64,000 bases of DNA from Natronocella acetinitrilica (GTDB taxonomy: Bacteria; Pseudomonadota; Gammaproteobacteria; Nitrococcales; Aquisalimonadaceae): contig NZ_JALJXV010000007.1 of the NCBI RefSeq assembly GCF_024170285.1, positions 1 through 64,000 of the forward strand. The letters are read 5' to 3'. The notes beneath the pieces were generated by a model that did not search any database, had not been told where the DNA came from, and saw nothing but the letters and a program-made list of their open reading frames with translations. Positions 9,361 through 17,836 of the stretch are shown in pieces; the stretch's first letter is position 1; the number at the start of each line of letters is the position of its first letter. Made by a program: the position numbers and the translations under genes.

Positions 9361-9930
9361 ATGGATACGACACAACTGCTCATCAACGCCCTGCTGTTTG
9401 TGTTTCTGCCACTGTGGGGCATCGCCGGTTTCTTCGACTGGTGCTGCCACCGGGCAACCCGCATAGAAACCACATCAGGCCTGAAGGAATCCCTGATGCA
9501 CAGCGTCATGGGCATTCAGGTGGGCATTCCGATCCTCTTGTGTCTGCTGTTCCGTGTGAACGTACTGATTTTGCTGCTCTGTCTGGCTGCCTGGCTGCTG
9601 CATGAGATCGTGGCTCACTGGGATGTGCACTATGCGGCACCTAGACGTCATATCAGTATCTGGGAGATGCATGCACACAGCTATCTGGCGACACTCCCGT
9701 TCTACATGCTGGCCAGTATATTCATCATCAACTGGCCGGTAGTGGTCGACCTGATCACCTTCAACTGGCAGGGCCAGATGACCTTTACCCGGATGGAGTA
9801 CTCCCATGGCGGAGAGGCCTATCTGCCCTTTTATCTCACCTTCATGGTCATACTCTGCGGTTTCCCCTATCTGGAAGAAAACCTGCGCTGCCTTCGCGCC
9901 CAGTTCAGTGTCGGGAGTGCCGACGCGTGA
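9361..9930 (+). CDS. His-rich multi-pass membrane protein, first gene of four-gene operon
   Basis: A 189-residue protein with about four or five transmembrane helices and unusually many histidines and acidic residues at helix borders: FDWCCHR (H30), E36/E43/H47, then HEIVAHWDVH (H81, E82, H86, H90) and EMHAHSYL (E102, H104, H106). This spacing recalls membrane di-metal oxygenases, but I cannot assign it to fatty-acid desaturase or hydroxylase families. The start is the ATG at 9361 with GGAAGG upstream. Its stop overlaps the following GTG start by four bases (GTGA), so it is translationally coupled to the KAS III-like gene. Function unknown; a membrane modification or export step of the operon's product is inference. 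Confidence 0.75.
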   Translation: MDTTQLLINALLFVFLPLWGIAGFFDWCCHRATRIETTSGLKESLMHSVMGIQVGIPILLCLLFRVNVLILLLCLAAWLLHEIVAHWDVHYAAPRRHISIWEMHAHSYLATLPFYMLASIFIINWPVVVDLITFNWQGQMTFTRMEYSHGGEAYLPFYLTFMVILCGFPYLEENLRCLRAQFSVGSADA

Positions 9931-11042
9931 CGGTGTACATTACGGCGACCGGGCACTTTCTGCCGGGAGAACCAATTGATAATGAGGGGATTGAGCCCCT
10001 GCTTGGCAGGATCAACGGCAAACCGAGCCGCTTGCGCCGGCGCATTCTTGAAAGTAACGGCATCCGCCAACGCCACTATGCGCTGGATGCCGAACACAAC
10101 ACCACCCACTCCAATGCTGAAATGGCGGCCCTCGCAGGCCGTAACTGCCTGGATCAGTCGGCCCTGCCTGCCAGTCGCGTGCAATTGCTCAGTGCGGCCA
10201 CCAGCCAGGGTGACCTGGTCTTGCCCGGCTTCGGCAGCGCCGTCCAGGCCAACCTGGGCCTCAGCGACATCGAACTGCATACCAGCCACGGCATCTGCTC
10301 AAGCAGCATGATGGCCCTGAAAGCCGCCTTTACCGCTCTCAAGGCCGAAGAACATGACTATGCGTTGGTGATTGCCAGCGAACTGGCATCTCGCTTATTC
10401 AAGGCCAGCCGCTACGAGGCCGCTGGCGGCCAAGCTGACTTCAAAGCTGAATTTCTGCGCTGGATGCTGTCGGATGGCGCCGGCGCCTTTCTGCTAGAGC
10501 GCCGATCCCGCGGGCTTTGCTACCGTATCGACTGGATTCGAGGTTTTTCACATGCTGATGCGTTCCCGGTATGCATGAGCGTCGGACACCCCCGAGATAC
10601 CCACGACCATCGAACCTGGCAGGACTTCCCCACCTATGCGGAAGCGGAGGCAGCTGGAGCGCTGCTGCTGCGCCAGGACGTACGCCTGCTGGATCAGATC
10701 GTCAAACTGGGCGTCGATGGCTATCTGCGGTTGATCGACAGCGGGTGGATTCAACCGGATCGCATTGACCACCTGCTGTGTCATTACTCGTCGCACTACT
10801 TCAAAAGCAGAATTCACGACATGCTGCAACAGGCCGGCGTTGGCATCCCGGAGTCGAAGTGGTACAGCAACCTCTCCACCCGCGGCAACACTGGCTGTGC
10901 CTCGATATTCATCATGCTGGATGAGTTTCGACGTAGCCGCGAGCATCAGTCCGGCGACACCATTCTATGCATGGTCCCGGAGAGCGGTCGCTTCAATACC
11001 GTCTACATGCAACTGACCGTCATGGAGGAAAACAGGCAATGA
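9927..11042 (+). CDS. 3-oxoacyl-ACP synthase III-like (KAS III / thiolase-fold) enzyme
   Basis: A 371-residue thiolase-fold condensing enzyme. The FabH-type triad is visible: Cys124 in HGICSSSMMALK, a His in LLCHYSSHYF (H286 or H290) and Asn321 in STRGNTGCAS. Length and the H-to-N spacing fit KAS III enzymes that load or condense acyl thioesters in secondary metabolism rather than housekeeping FabH. The start is a GTG overlapping the upstream stop, with GGGAG upstream. The next gene overlaps it by ATGA. No acyl carrier protein, ketoreductase or dehydratase is encoded nearby, so the operon probably uses cellular acyl-ACP or acyl-CoA and performs a single condensation or transfer. Confidence 0.85.
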   Translation: MTVYITATGHFLPGEPIDNEGIEPLLGRINGKPSRLRRRILESNGIRQRHYALDAEHNTTHSNAEMAALAGRNCLDQSALPASRVQLLSAATSQGDLVLPGFGSAVQANLGLSDIELHTSHGICSSSMMALKAAFTALKAEEHDYALVIASELASRLFKASRYEAAGGQADFKAEFLRWMLSDGAGAFLLERRSRGLCYRIDWIRGFSHADAFPVCMSVGHPRDTHDHRTWQDFPTYAEAEAAGALLLRQDVRLLDQIVKLGVDGYLRLIDSGWIQPDRIDHLLCHYSSHYFKSRIHDMLQQAGVGIPESKWYSNLSTRGNTGCASIFIMLDEFRRSREHQSGDTILCMVPESGRFNTVYMQLTVMEENRQ

Positions 11043-11722
11043 AAGCCGAGGTGACCTCAGAATTGGGCCAGCTTTGCCTGCGCGGCCTGATGCGGGTCTG
11101 GTTCGACTTCGAACGACAACTCGGGCGCGTACCGCTCATTGCCCGCCTGGAGAGCGGTCGGTTTGATCGCGCCGATTACCGGCAGTTGCTGCTGCACTGG
11201 CGACAACAAGTCATCGAGGGCGCTCGCTGGATAAGCCGTACAGCATCAAGCTTTGACCGGGACTTTGCTGCGGTGCGCTCGGAGGTCATCAGCCATGCGC
11301 AGGAAGAGCACCGTGACTACGAGGTGCTGGAACAGGACTATGTTGCGGCCGGCGGAGATCTCTCAACGCTGCAACAGGGCCGCCGCAACGCTGGAACCGA
11401 AGCTCTGCATGCCTTCCTGATGTATCGCGCGAGTCAAACCAACCCGGTGGATATGCTCGGTGCCATGTGGATCATCGAGGGTCTCGGGCAAAAGATGGCC
11501 AACGACTGGGCCGGTCGTGTGGAAGACGCCACGGATAGCAACGGCGAACTGACGCGTTTCATGCGCTACCACGGCGCCAACGACGATGGCCACATGGAAA
11601 AACTGTATGCCCTGCTCGACACCCTGTGCCGGAGTCAGGCTGACGTGGACGCCATACTGCGTACGGCACGGGTCACCGGTCGGCTCTATGCCCTGCAACT
11701 GGAGGAAGTCGACCATGAATAG
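11039..11722 (+). CDS. Heme-oxygenase-fold (TenA/PqqC-like) protein, possible diiron oxidase
   Basis: A 227-residue all-helical protein of the iron-containing redox/heme-oxygenase-like superfamily. Candidate metal ligands occur on three helices: Glu60 (RQQVIEGARW), His86/Glu89/Glu90/His91 (SHAQEEHRDYE) and His178/Asp182/Asp183/His185 (RYHGANDDGHME). Relatives include nonheme diiron oxidases that make alkenes, N-oxides or C-C cleavage products, and cofactor-free PqqC-like enzymes. The ligand spacing does not exactly match the diiron members I know, so activity is uncertain. The start ATG overlaps the KAS III stop (ATGA) and the end overlaps the next start by 8 bp, so the four genes form one tightly coupled operon. 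Confidence 0.75.
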   Translation: MKAEVTSELGQLCLRGLMRVWFDFERQLGRVPLIARLESGRFDRADYRQLLLHWRQQVIEGARWISRTASSFDRDFAAVRSEVISHAQEEHRDYEVLEQDYVAAGGDLSTLQQGRRNAGTEALHAFLMYRASQTNPVDMLGAMWIIEGLGQKMANDWAGRVEDATDSNGELTRFMRYHGANDDGHMEKLYALLDTLCRSQADVDAILRTARVTGRLYALQLEEVDHE

Positions 11723-12554
11723 GCCCCGTAGCGCCTATCTGCAGGCGCTGGAGTTCGACAACTCCCTGCCCATCGAACCGGCAGCCGTCCGACTCTGGTT
11801 GAAGGATCTCGACAATCCGCTGCGTTGGTCGGTACGCCCCCTGCTGCAATTCTTTTTTGCCATCCTGTTGCACCTGATCTGGTTTCTCAAGCGGCTGCCC
11901 TTGCCACAATTCAGCGCCCACAAGACCTTGCAGAGCACTATTTGCTGGTTCTGCCGCAATTTTGTGAGCGTCGAGGCCAATCAGCTGATCCTGCGTCACT
12001 TCGCCACTGAATCAAACCTGCTCAATTTTCTTAACGACAATATGAACACTAAAATAGAACCCGTTGATCTTTATCCGAAAAGTATTGACGATATGCAGCA
12101 GGCCACCTTTGTGGATCATGACCAGGAGTTATTCAGGGTGTTCCGCGACATGGGTCTCTGGCAGGGAGAACAAGCAAAGCAACTGGACTGGACCCACTGG
12201 CGGTCGATACGTAACGAAGATTTCGAACTAACCGCCAAACGCACCCAGGGGATGGATTTCGAGAGTGCCCACGCGCTTTTCATGTGCCTTTTCTGCTTGC
12301 TTCTGACCCGCGAGGAATATCGTGACGCCATCAACGGGTTCAACCTGGATCAATCCATCGCCCTGCGCATCGGTGACCTGATCGGCGAGCCGGGTCTCGC
12401 CGAGATGGCCTACAACAAGTACCCGCATTATCTGGTAGGCCCCTGGAACCTGAGCCAGCGGTTCTTGATGCATGGCTTTTTCACCGAGTATCTCTATGCT
12501 CGGCTGGAGCAGATCAGAACCAGAACGTGCGGTCCTGAATCTCCGAGGTCGTAA
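11715..12554 (+). CDS. Uncharacterised 279-residue protein, last gene of the operon
   Basis: I do not recognise the family. A hydrophobic hairpin near residues 33-60 (VRPLLQFFFAILLHLIWFLK) suggests membrane attachment, followed by a mostly helical, Trp/His/Asp-rich domain (QLDWTHWRSIRNEDFELT, then YNKYPHYLVGPWNLSQRFL). It starts at an ATG inside the end of the previous gene, with GGAGGAAG upstream, so it is co-translated with the heme-oxygenase-like protein. Tight coupling implies a direct part in the same pathway, perhaps binding the hydrophobic product; that is inference. The last ~10 residues look altered, and a decayed PAS-like frame begins where the gene ends. Confidence 0.65.
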   Translation: MNRPRSAYLQALEFDNSLPIEPAAVRLWLKDLDNPLRWSVRPLLQFFFAILLHLIWFLKRLPLPQFSAHKTLQSTICWFCRNFVSVEANQLILRHFATESNLLNFLNDNMNTKIEPVDLYPKSIDDMQQATFVDHDQELFRVFRDMGLWQGEQAKQLDWTHWRSIRNEDFELTAKRTQGMDFESAHALFMCLFCLLLTREEYRDAINGFNLDQSIALRIGDLIGEPGLAEMAYNKYPHYLVGPWNLSQRFLMHGFFTEYLYARLEQIRTRTCGPESPRS

Positions 12555-12730
12555 CCTCCGGCCTTGTCTGGACGGCGGAAGACGACAGGAAGCTGCGCGC
12601 CTCGGATGGTGTCTATCGCTGGCATCGCGTCACCGCCTACCCTGCCTTCGATGAAGCCGGGCGCGTGCGTAAATGGCTACCTTTTCAGTCACCCATTGCC
12701 GGCGCCGGCATTCGAGAGGTTCTTCAATGA
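12539..12730 (+). pseudogene. PAS-domain-like remnant
   Basis: A 63-codon open stretch between an upstream TGA (12536-12538) and a TGA at 12728-12730 has no start codon. It reads VWTAEDDRKLRASDGVYRW, then HRVTAYPAFDEAGRVRKWLP. This DGxYRWHxxxxPxxDxxGxVxxW pattern is the second half of a PAS_3-type sensor domain. No kinase, GGDEF or other output domain follows. I read it as the remnant of a deleted signalling gene. The rest of the gap to 12808 shows nothing. Confidence 0.4.
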
Positions 12731-12808
12731 AATGGTGATGCGTTGACCGGACCTTTTGCGCGCAGGTGCTTGAGGACGCCCTTCCTCTACCCTTCTGGGC
12801 CACCCCTA

Positions 12809-13993
12809 TCAGGCATGGACTGGCAGATCGAACCCGTTGTCGGTCAGCGGGAGGGTCTCGCGCTCGCCCACCAGTACAGTGTTGCTAAGCCCGATCCCCC
12901 AGTGACCAGGCCTCCGCAGACAAAGCGGCAGATGGAAAACCATGCCGGGTGCAAACCACTGCGTCTGTTTACGAGCGATAAAGCCGGTACTCTCTACCCA
13001 ACTCGGGGGAAATTGCGCACCAACCGCGTAGCCGAATACGCCGGAAAAAAAGATCTCGTCCGCCAGCGGAGCAAGGACTTCCTCCGCGGCATGTGCCGCC
13101 TCGTCGAATCTATTGCCCGGTCGCATGTGGGCACACAGCACGTCCTGCAGTTCGGCACAGCAATCGCGGGTGCGTTGCATGTCTGCGCTGGGCGGGCCGG
13201 TTAGCACGGTGCGCATCATCGGGGCGGTGTAACGCCGATAGACCGCTCCTATCTCAATAAAGACAGACTCATTCGGCTGGATCACACGATCCGAATGATT
13301 CAGGTGAATCACACCGCTGCGGGGGCCACTGGTCACGATCGGTTGCAGACTCATGAATTCACTGCCGGCGGCAAGCATGGCGTGACTGGCCACTGCCGCA
13401 ATCTGGTGCTCGGTGACATCGCTGCGGGAGGCCTCCGTCGCTGCCGCCATGCCGACTCCGGTGAGGTCAGCGCTCTTCCGGAGCAGACCGATCTCATACT
13501 CCGATTTGATCAGACGTAAACGGTCGACCAGATCACCCAGCGGTTGCAGACTTTTCGCGCCCAATTGCTGTTCAAGCTGCAGGGCCAGGCCGGCCCGCAG
13601 GCCAGGCGCCCAGAGGTCTAGCGCCAGCTTCCCATGGCCGGACAAGAGTTCAAGAAGCGGCCCGGTGACGCTTTCGGGTTCCTCCCAGTAATAGCCGATG
13701 ATTTCGTCACAGCGCGCGGTTATGACCGCTGGGCCCATTTCAATGGAGGGCACTTGTAGGGTGCAGCGTACTGCAGTGACCAGAAGGCCAGCGTACACGG
13801 ACACTTCAAACGTGGTGTAGCCCGAAAAATAATGGATGTCCGCAGGATCAGTCAGCAAGACGGCATCCAGGTCTCTGCCGGCCATACCTGCCCTGAGGTT
13901 CTCCAGACGCTGCAGTCGTTCGGCCTCGGGTAGCAGGCATTCTGCCCCGTTGGCTGCGGACTCAAGGTGTAGACGGTAGGTGTTGTGGTCCAT
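12809..13993 (-). CDS. M24 (creatinase/aminopeptidase P-fold) hydrolase, DoeA-like
   Basis: A 394-residue two-domain pita-bread protein: a creatinase N-like domain (1-165, with DPADIHYFSGYT) and an M24 catalytic domain. Metal-dependent M24 peptidases carry two aspartates in the strand that here reads FIEIGAVYRRYTAPMMRTV: residue 247 is Glu and 258 is Pro. The usual metal centre is therefore missing, as in creatinase and ectoine hydrolase DoeA. A C-N bond hydrolase for a small compatible-solute-like substrate is the best guess; doeA itself cannot be claimed without its partner doeB. It is divergent from the LysR gene at 14172, which probably regulates it. No strong ribosome site is visible before the ATG. 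Confidence 0.75.
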   Translation of the reverse strand: MDHNTYRLHLESAANGAECLLPEAERLQRLENLRAGMAGRDLDAVLLTDPADIHYFSGYTTFEVSVYAGLLVTAVRCTLQVPSIEMGPAVITARCDEIIGYYWEEPESVTGPLLELLSGHGKLALDLWAPGLRAGLALQLEQQLGAKSLQPLGDLVDRLRLIKSEYEIGLLRKSADLTGVGMAAATEASRSDVTEHQIAAVASHAMLAAGSEFMSLQPIVTSGPRSGVIHLNHSDRVIQPNESVFIEIGAVYRRYTAPMMRTVLTGPPSADMQRTRDCCAELQDVLCAHMRPGNRFDEAAHAAEEVLAPLADEIFFSGVFGYAVGAQFPPSWVESTGFIARKQTQWFAPGMVFHLPLCLRRPGHWGIGLSNTVLVGERETLPLTDNGFDLPVHA

Positions 13994-14171
13994 GCGTTTT
14001 CACCGGCTTGTAGGCAACAAGGGGTCGCTCGGCCCGAGGATACACTCTGAATGTACGGCGCTGTTCTCAGCGTAGTCATTGTTGGCTTCTGTTGTCTCGG
14101 CAGTCTCCGCTCGTTCACTGTTACGCTTGTACTCCCGCGTTTTCCCGCCGCCACCGCTACGAGAATTGGTG

Positions 14172-15104
14172 ATGTTACGACTGCCTCCCCTGATCGCCCT
14201 TTCCTATTTCGAGGTCGCCGCGCGCACCAGAAGCTTCGCCCTGGCCGCCAAAGAGCTCAATGTCACGCCGGCGGCGATCAGCCATCAGATCAAGGCACTT
14301 GAGGAGTATCTCGGAGTCGATCTGTTTGTCCGGCATCACCGCAAGGTCAGCTTGACCCCGGCTGCGCGTGCGGCTCTGCCGGAGCTGCATGAGGGGTTTC
14401 AGGCCCTGGGTCGCGCGGTGGACAAGATCCGCTCCCACGGCGAAGAGCGCCTGGTCGTCACCGTGTGCGCCGAACCCCTGTTCGCCACCAAATGGATCGT
14501 GCCCCGCCTGCACCGTTTCTACGCCCGTTGCCCGGACGCGGAAGTGCGGCTGCAGGCGAGCCTGCATACGGTGGACCGCACCCGCGATCGCGTCTTTGGT
14601 GAGGCAGACCTGAAGCGCGCCGGCATCGACGTGTCCGTACGCCTGGGCTTCGGCAACTACGTGGACTTGGAGCCGCAACGGCTGATGAGTCTGGATCTGG
14701 TGCCAATCTGTGCACCGCAGCTGGCCGACACCGTGGACGGCGTCGATGCCCTGCGCGGGATGCCGCTGCTCTGCGACAGCACCCTCACCCGGGTCGACGA
14801 ATCCTACGGTTGGCAAGAGTGGTTCAAGCAACAGGGATTCGACGCCGGAACACTAAGAGAAATGCGATTCGGCAACGGGCTACTGGCCCTGGAGGCTGCC
14901 CTTGCCGGGCAAGGGGTTCTGCTCGGCAGTCGCGACCTACATCAGGCGGAATTGGACGCTGGAAAGCTGTCGGTATTGGCTGATCGTCCGCTGAACTGCG
15001 ACCAGGCTTACTACGTGGTCAGTGCTGGCGAGGGCCTGGAACGACCAATCGCCAGTCAGTTTCGCGAGTGGTTATTGGATGAAGCAAACGTATCTGCTCA
15101 GTGA
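14172..15104 (+). CDS. LysR-family transcriptional regulator, GcvA-like
   Basis: A 310-residue LTTR. The N-terminal winged helix begins LPPLIALSYFEVAARTRSF and contains LAAKELNVTPAAISHQIKAL, the GcvA-subtype recognition helix. The effector domain includes FATKWIVPRLHRFYARCPD. GcvA-type regulators sense amino acids, aromatic acids or C1-related metabolites. It is divergent from the M24 gene across 178 bp, the classical arrangement for an LTTR and its target. It converges with the MTHFR gene, overlapping its 3' end by 7 bp. ATG at 14172 gives the usual family start; in-frame upstream codons only add non-homologous sequence. Confidence 0.88.
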   Translation: MLRLPPLIALSYFEVAARTRSFALAAKELNVTPAAISHQIKALEEYLGVDLFVRHHRKVSLTPAARAALPELHEGFQALGRAVDKIRSHGEERLVVTVCAEPLFATKWIVPRLHRFYARCPDAEVRLQASLHTVDRTRDRVFGEADLKRAGIDVSVRLGFGNYVDLEPQRLMSLDLVPICAPQLADTVDGVDALRGMPLLCDSTLTRVDESYGWQEWFKQQGFDAGTLREMRFGNGLLALEAALAGQGVLLGSRDLHQAELDAGKLSVLADRPLNCDQAYYVVSAGEGLERPIASQFREWLLDEANVSAQ

Positions 15105-16141
15105 ACCACAGCGCCGGGGGATTCGGGGTTGAGCGCTTTCGGGTTGTCGCGCCCCGGGTACCAGGGCTTGCGGCCATCGAGCACGCCGGTGGCCTCGATG
15201 ATCTCCGCCACACTCTGCTCTTGGCGATAGGCCATGATGTGGGCGCCGCTGACGCCCGGTATCTCGCGGATCTCATGCAGCAGGTCCATGCATAGTCGCT
15301 TGCCCTCCTCCTTCTGGTTCGCAGCCCCCTCCAGCCGACTGATCACCGCGTCGGGGATGTACACGCCGGGGATATTTTCGCGAATCCAACGGGCGCTCCG
15401 GGCCGAGGCCAATGGCCCGATCCCGGGGAGTATGAAAACGCGCTCGGGGCCTTCCAGCAGGCCAATGTCGTTCACCTTGCTCATGAAGTCGCGCAACCGT
15501 TCGATATCGAAGCAGTACTGGGTCTGGATGAACTGGGCGCCGGCGGCGACTTTCTTGGCGAGGCGATGGGGTCGCCAGTCCAGCGGCGGCGCGAAGGGAT
15601 TCTCGGCTGCACCGAGGAAGATCCGCGGCGGCGTTTCGATGCGCCGCCCGCTCTCGAAGCGGTGCTCGTCACGCATCATGCGGGCGATTTGCAGTAGAGA
15701 CATGGAGTCGAGATCGAAGACCGGCTTGGCCTGGGGGTGGTCACCGGCCTGCACGCCGTCACCGGTCAGGCACAGCAGGTTGCAGGCACCCATGGCCGCC
15801 CCACCGAGAATTTCACCCTGGATGGCAATGCGGTTACGGTCGCGGCATGAGATCTGCAGAATGGTGGCGTAGCCAACCCTGGTCAGCAGTGAACACACCC
15901 CGGCACTGGACATATGGCAGTTGGCGCCGGACCCATCTGTCGCGTTGATGGCGTCAACGTAGCCGTCGAAGATGGCTGCGCGCTTGAGGACCTCGGCCGG
16001 GTCGGCAGAGTCGGGTGGGTCGATTTCGCTGGTGATCGCGAACTTGCCCGCCCGCAGTACCCGCTCCAGTCGCCCGGGGGAAACATGGCCGGGCAGGATC
16101 GGCAGCGAGTAGCCCGGCACGGGCTCGTCATCGAACTTCAT
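15098..16141 (-). CDS. Methylenetetrahydrofolate reductase (MetF-type)
   Basis: A 347-residue TIM-barrel flavoprotein. Family marks are FAITSEIDPPDSADP (substrate/flavin region, with the catalytic Glu of the SEIDPP motif), VDAINATDGSGANCHMSS, LLCLTGDG, AKKVAAGAQFIQTQYCFD and FILPGIGPL. It interconverts 5,10-methylene-THF and 5-methyl-THF. It lacks the Cys-rich MTHFR C-terminal extension, which is encoded separately at 21254-21721. Lying between an acyl-CoA ligase and near a DmdA-like demethylase, it most likely oxidises methyl-THF produced by demethylation instead of making methionine. It overlaps the ligase gene by 14 bp and is co-transcribed with it. Confidence 0.85.
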   Translation of the reverse strand: MKFDDEPVPGYSLPILPGHVSPGRLERVLRAGKFAITSEIDPPDSADPAEVLKRAAIFDGYVDAINATDGSGANCHMSSAGVCSLLTRVGYATILQISCRDRNRIAIQGEILGGAAMGACNLLCLTGDGVQAGDHPQAKPVFDLDSMSLLQIARMMRDEHRFESGRRIETPPRIFLGAAENPFAPPLDWRPHRLAKKVAAGAQFIQTQYCFDIERLRDFMSKVNDIGLLEGPERVFILPGIGPLASARSARWIRENIPGVYIPDAVISRLEGAANQKEEGKRLCMDLLHEIREIPGVSGAHIMAYRQEQSVAEIIEATGVLDGRKPWYPGRDNPKALNPESPGAVVH

Positions 16142-17765
16142 TGGCGAGCTTCTGGCGCAGCAGGAATTTCTGGATCTTTCCCGTCGACGAGGTGGGGAGC
16201 GGCCCGAACATGACCCGTTTGGGCGCCTTGAATCGGCTGATGTTGGCCTTGCAGAAGCTGATCAATGCGTCCTCGCTCAACTCCCTGCCGGGACGCAACT
16301 GAACGAAAGCCGCCGGCACTTCACCCCACTGGTCATCCGCCATTGCCACCACTGCTGCGAGCTCCACGGCGTCGTGCCGCTGGATGACTTCCTCGACCTC
16401 CAGTGATGAGATGTTCTCACCCCCGGAGATGATCACGTCCTTCAGCCGGTCGCGGATCTTGATATAACCATCCGGGTCTACCACGGCAAGGTCTCCAGAG
16501 TGGAACCAGCCGCCGGCAAAGGCTTCGCTGGTGGCGGTCTCATTGTGCAGGTAGCCCTTCATCACGATATTGCCGCGAAACATGATCTCACCAATGGTCT
16601 CGCCGTCGGCGGGAACGGGCTCAAGCGTGGTGGAGTCGAGTACCGCAATGCTTTCCTGCAGTGGATAGGTAACGCCCTGACGGCCATTGAGTCGGACGCG
16701 ATCCTCCAGCGGGCGTTGATCCCAGCCATCCTGTTTGGCGCACACGGTAGCGGGGCCGTAGGTCTCGGTCAGCCCGTAAACGTGGGTCAGCTCGAAACCG
16801 ATACTCTCCATGCGCTCCAGCACCGATGCGGGCGGCGGTGCCCCGGCGATCAGCCCCGATACCTTATGCTCGATGGGTTGGCGTGCGGCTTCTGCGGCAT
16901 CAGCGATCATTGCGTGGACGATGGGCGCACCGCAGTAGTGGCTCACCCGATGTTGCCGAATGAGACCCAGGATCACCTGCGGGTCGACCCGGCGCAGACA
17001 GACACTGGTGCCGCCGATTGCCGCCAGCGTCCACGGGAAACACCAGCCGTTGCAGTGGAACATGGGCAGCGTCCACAAGTAGACCACGTCACGGGGCAAC
17101 GTCCAGGAGAGCACGTTGCTGACGGCATTCAGATAAGCTCCTCGATGATGGGTGACGACCCCCTTGGGCTTGCCCGTGGTGCCCGAGGTATAACCCAGCG
17201 CAATGGCATCCCACTCGTCCGCCGGCAGCTGCCAGTCATCCAGCTCGGCATGCTCCGCCAGCAACGCCTCGTATTCCAGATCACCGATAAAGCGCTGCTC
17301 GCCCTGGCTCGGGTCAGGGACGTTGACCACTCTGGGCACCGGCCCCTCCAGCTGGGCCAGGGCCCTCTCGACCACATCTGCATATTCGGGGTCAACCAGC
17401 AGCACACGCGAGCGGCTGTGATCGAGAATGTAGGCCACCGCTTCCGGATCAAGGCGGATGTTGATCGCGTTCAACACGGCGCCGAGCATGGGCACGCCGA
17501 AGTGTGCTTCGTACATGGCCGGGACATTCGGCAGCATGACGGCCACCGTATCCCCCCGCTCGATACCCAGGTGCTTCAATGCAGATGCCAGTCGGCAACA
17601 CCGGGAATAGGTCTGTTGCCAGCTGTATTGTGTATCGTTGTAGATCAGCGCCGTCCTGTGGGGATACACGGCGGCGGCCCGCTTAATGAAGCTTAGCGGT
17701 GACAACGCAACATGATTCGCCGCGTTCTTCTCAAGTGCCTCGTTGACAGGGCAGATATCGCGCAT
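16128..17765 (-). CDS. Acyl-CoA synthetase, DmdB-like (AMP-forming)
   Basis: A 545-residue ANL-superfamily ligase. The P-loop motif is YTSGTTGKPKG (192-202); YGLTET, the GWFHSGD adenylate motif, the hinge region IKIRDRLKDVIISGGENISS and the C-terminal lysine in PTSSTGKIQKF are all present. It activates a carboxylic acid to its CoA thioester via an acyl-AMP. Length and sequence style (PMFHCNGWCFPW) are those of short/medium-chain ligases such as 3-methylmercaptopropionyl-CoA ligase DmdB. The neighbouring DmdA-like gene supports, but does not prove, methylmercaptopropionate as substrate. Order on the minus strand: OsmC, crotonase, ligase, MTHFR. Confidence 0.82.
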   Translation of the reverse strand: MRDICPVNEALEKNAANHVALSPLSFIKRAAAVYPHRTALIYNDTQYSWQQTYSRCCRLASALKHLGIERGDTVAVMLPNVPAMYEAHFGVPMLGAVLNAINIRLDPEAVAYILDHSRSRVLLVDPEYADVVERALAQLEGPVPRVVNVPDPSQGEQRFIGDLEYEALLAEHAELDDWQLPADEWDAIALGYTSGTTGKPKGVVTHHRGAYLNAVSNVLSWTLPRDVVYLWTLPMFHCNGWCFPWTLAAIGGTSVCLRRVDPQVILGLIRQHRVSHYCGAPIVHAMIADAAEAARQPIEHKVSGLIAGAPPPASVLERMESIGFELTHVYGLTETYGPATVCAKQDGWDQRPLEDRVRLNGRQGVTYPLQESIAVLDSTTLEPVPADGETIGEIMFRGNIVMKGYLHNETATSEAFAGGWFHSGDLAVVDPDGYIKIRDRLKDVIISGGENISSLEVEEVIQRHDAVELAAVVAMADDQWGEVPAAFVQLRPGRELSEDALISFCKANISRFKAPKRVMFGPLPTSSTGKIQKFLLRQKLANEVR

Positions 17766-17836
17766 GGTCTAACTCTGTTGTTTTTCGGAAACCGTAGTCT
17801 GACCATTGCTGCGGTTAGACGACGCGCCCATTCGTG

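Noticed and set aside
12809-13993. Firm assignment as ectoine hydrolase doeA
   Set aside because: The missing metal ligands fit DoeA, but the partner deacetylase and ectoine genes are absent and creatinase-like alternatives remain.
16500-17696. 398-residue plus-strand frame inside the acyl-CoA ligase gene
   Set aside because: It is antisense to a ligase with all motifs intact; its translation is His/Gly/Arg-rich and featureless.
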